Shown one piece after another: positions 12,121 through 13,706 of a stretch of DNA of 13,706 nucleotides. The stretch lies in the NCBI GenBank assembly GCA_040756085.1, contig JBFMAE010000217.1, forward strand, positions 1 through 13,706, written 5' to 3'. Within the stretch, counting starts at the first letter, position 1; every line of letters begins with the position of its first letter. The translations under genes and the position numbers were made by a program. Origin of the DNA: JBFMAE01 sp040756085 (GTDB lineage Bacteria; Desulfobacterota; BSN033; UBA1163). The notes beneath the pieces are model-generated. The model did not search any database. It saw only the letters and a program-made list of their open reading frames with translations, and was not told where the DNA came from.

Positions 12121-12969
12121 TTAAATCCATCGCTGAATCCTTGAGAGCTTTGGGTCAAGCATGTCCCGTAACCCATCACCGAGAAGATTGAACCCCAATA
12201 CAGCCAGGGCGATGGCGCAACCGGGAAAGATCGCAAGCAAAGCGGAAGTTCCCATAAAGGTCTGAGCCTCGTGGAGCATTCTTCCCCAGCTTGCGTGGGG
12301 GGGCTGTGTTCCTAAACCCAAATAGCTCAGGCCCGCCTCGGCCAGGATGGCGATAGCAAACTGGACCGTTCCCTGGACGATCAGTGAGGAGAGAATATTG
12401 GGAAGGATATATTTACGGATGATTCCCAGATTGCTTCTGCCGATCGCTCTCGCTGAGGTCACATAATCCCGCTCCCATATGGAGAGGGAGGTGGCCCGGG
12501 TCAATCTCGCAAAGATGGGGATGTTGAAGATTCCAATGGCGATCATGCTGTTGACCACCCCGGGGCCGAGGATGGAAGTGATGAGAATGGCACTGAGGAC
12601 AGCCGGAAACCCGTAAAGGACATCCGAGGTCCTCATGACGACCTCATCCACCCACCTTTTATAGAAAGCAGCCAGAGAGCCGAGGACAATTCCAAAGCTC
12701 ATGCCGATAGAAACGGCCACCAGGCCGACGATGATGGAATTGGCTGAACCCTTCATCACCCGGCTGAAAACATCTCTCCCATATTGATCAGTCCCTAACC
12801 AATGCGTTCGACCGGGAGCTTCGAAGCGGGCGGAGAGATTCATTCGATTAGGATCATGAGGAGTATAGCCAATGCTGAGGAGACCCGTAAAAACAATCGT
12901 CAGGGTGATGAAAAAACCGATCGTGAAGTTGATGTTTCGAAACAGCCGGATGCCTCTCCGGTTATTCAT
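12121..12969 (-). CDS. peptide ABC transporter permease, DppC/OppC type
   Basis: The protein has 282 residues. An N-terminal OppC_N-like segment with one membrane helix (NINFTIGFFITLTIVFTGLL) is followed by HWLGTDQYGRDVFSRVMKGS, the usual entry to the BPD_transp_1 domain. About five more helices follow, with the EAA loop (ERDYVTSARAIGRSNLGII, then RKYILPNI) that contacts the ATPase. ASWGRMLHEAQ and the final NLLGDGLRDMLDPKL are standard for DppC/OppC. It is an inner-membrane permease pairing with the DppB-type protein for uptake of di/oligopeptides or related solutes. The start at 12969 (MNNRRGIRLF) is chosen because its ATG overlaps the TAA of the DppB-type gene by 8 bases (ATGAATAA), a typical coupling; a longer frame from 13014 would overlap it needlessly. 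Confidence 0.9.
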   Translation of the reverse strand: MNNRRGIRLFRNINFTIGFFITLTIVFTGLLSIGYTPHDPNRMNLSARFEAPGRTHWLGTDQYGRDVFSRVMKGSANSIIVGLVAVSIGMSFGIVLGSLAAFYKRWVDEVVMRTSDVLYGFPAVLSAILITSILGPGVVNSMIAIGIFNIPIFARLTRATSLSIWERDYVTSARAIGRSNLGIIRKYILPNILSSLIVQGTVQFAIAILAEAGLSYLGLGTQPPHASWGRMLHEAQTFMGTSALLAIFPGCAIALAVLGFNLLGDGLRDMLDPKLSRIQRWI

Positions 12970-13706
12970 ACCGAATCCGCGGATCGAGATACCGATAGGC
13001 AATATCGGTGACAAAGTTGATGATGACGATCACCGTGGCGATGAACAGGACAACCCCTTGGATCACCGGAAGATCCCTCTGACCGATCGCCTCGAAGACC
13101 AACCTTCCCACTCCTGGAAGGTAGAAAACATTCTCAATAATGATCGCCCCTGCCATCAGATCACCCGCCTGAAGCCCTATGATCGTTACGACGGGGATAA
13201 TGGCGTTTCGAAAAGCATGCTTGTATGCCACCACTCTTTTCGGCAGGCCCTTGCTTCTGGCAGTCCGAATATAATCCTCTCCCAGAACCTCAAGCATCGA
13301 AGATCGTGTCATCCGGGTGAGCACGGCTGCCCTTACCAGTCCCAGAGAAAGGGCGGGGAGAAGGAGAGAAATCAGCGCCTTCATCGGATCGACCTTCCAG
13401 GGTTGAAATCCACCCGATGGCAACCAATGGAGGGTCACGGCAAAGAGAAGGATTAGAAGAATTCCAGCCCAGAAGGCAGGAACAGCCAGACCGATCTGAG
13501 AGAAGATCATAATGCCGTAATCTCCGATCCGATTCCGGTGCAGCGAGGAGTAGATCCCCATGGGAATGGAGAGGAGGACGGCAAAGACCATCGAGAGAAT
13601 GGCCAGGGGGAGGGTCACCTCAAGACGCGTGAAGATCAACGAGCGGATCGGGACATCATAGTTAATGGAGCGCCCCATATCTCCCAGGGCAAGATGTTTC
13701 ATATAG
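12962..13706 (-). CDS. peptide ABC transporter permease, DppB/OppB type, 5' end outside window
   Basis: The frame is open to the right edge of the window on the minus strand (a Tyr codon precedes MKHLALGDMGRSI), so roughly the first 70-90 residues of a normal 305-340 residue protein are missing. The visible 247 residues include GDMGRSINYDVPI, RLEVTLPLAILSMVFAVLL and FWAGILLILLF. The EAA loop is YIRTARSKGLPKRVVAYKHA, followed by FRNAIIPVVTIIGLQAGDL, and the end is DIAYRYLDPRIRYE, all diagnostic of DppB/OppB. It forms the membrane channel with the DppC-type protein. The solute-binding protein is presumably encoded beyond the window edge, and the ATPase genes are not seen between the permeases and the peptidase. 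Substrate is unknown. Confidence 0.9.
   Translation of the reverse strand, partial: YMKHLALGDMGRSINYDVPIRSLIFTRLEVTLPLAILSMVFAVLLSIPMGIYSSLHRNRIGDYGIMIFSQIGLAVPAFWAGILLILLFAVTLHWLPSGGFQPWKVDPMKALISLLLPALSLGLVRAAVLTRMTRSSMLEVLGEDYIRTARSKGLPKRVVAYKHAFRNAIIPVVTIIGLQAGDLMAGAIIIENVFYLPGVGRLVFEAIGQRDLPVIQGVVLFIATVIVIINFVTDIAYRYLDPRIRYE

Noticed and set aside
12802..13456. Long plus-strand frames over the ABC permease genes
   Set aside because: They are antisense shadows of DppC/DppB-type genes; the minus-strand proteins have clear family motifs and the plus-strand translations do not.
1..13706. tRNA or rRNA genes, classical insertion sequences, integrases
   Set aside because: No cloverleaf, rRNA core sequence, transposase or integrase was recognised on either strand by eye; a tRNAscan or profile search would be decisive.

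Overview
The window looks like part of a chromosome from a Gram-negative anaerobe, most likely Desulfobacterota/Syntrophobacterales-like. It is probably a metagenome or draft assembly, because it carries a 10-N gap. The taxonomic guess rests on style only: dispersed CCTGCC palindromes, degenerate CACGA-rich intergenic repeats and ORF6N/HEPN families. There is no marker gene.

Layout. The left edge (1-783, + strand) is ordinary chromosome: the end of an MFS transporter and an FmdB-type zinc-ribbon protein. The right edge (10714-13706, - strand) is also ordinary: an M20 metallopeptidase followed by the DppC- and DppB-type permeases of a peptide ABC transporter. Between them, from about 800 to 10600, lies an accessory island with every gene on the + strand.

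The island has three parts. (1) At 900-2890, a CACGA-rich repeat occurs three times, ahead of an ORF6N-domain gene broken by one TAG codon, a minimal nucleotidyltransferase/HEPN pair, and the region leading to the third module. (2) At 3063-8604, a stand-alone RadC N-terminal (helix-hairpin-helix) protein sits one base ahead of an 842-residue DNA methyltransferase with a zinc ribbon and a nuclease-like C-terminal domain. After an AT-rich gap comes a tight three-gene operon: an unrecognised protein, a small beta-rich protein, and a ComEC-type metallo-beta-lactamase-fold hydrolase that carries a single-base frameshift. (3) At 8605-10560, five same-orientation copies of a motif near ATCCATAAAAAAGTTGGCC separate a Cys-motif hypothetical gene (interrupted by the assembly gap), a coiled-coil protein and a short gene-end fragment.

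How the genes may work together: the island resembles a defence or mobile-gene hotspot. Modification/restriction, a toxin-antitoxin-like pair and an uncharacterised MBL operon lie side by side with repeats at their borders and signs of decay (a nonsense codon, a frameshift, remnants). The best candidate for something undescribed is the three-gene MBL operon at 6331-8604, with the methyltransferase-nuclease fusion second. Neither function is proven by the sequence alone. The peptidase and permeases probably form a peptide or amide uptake and hydrolysis unit, of which only the distal part is visible.
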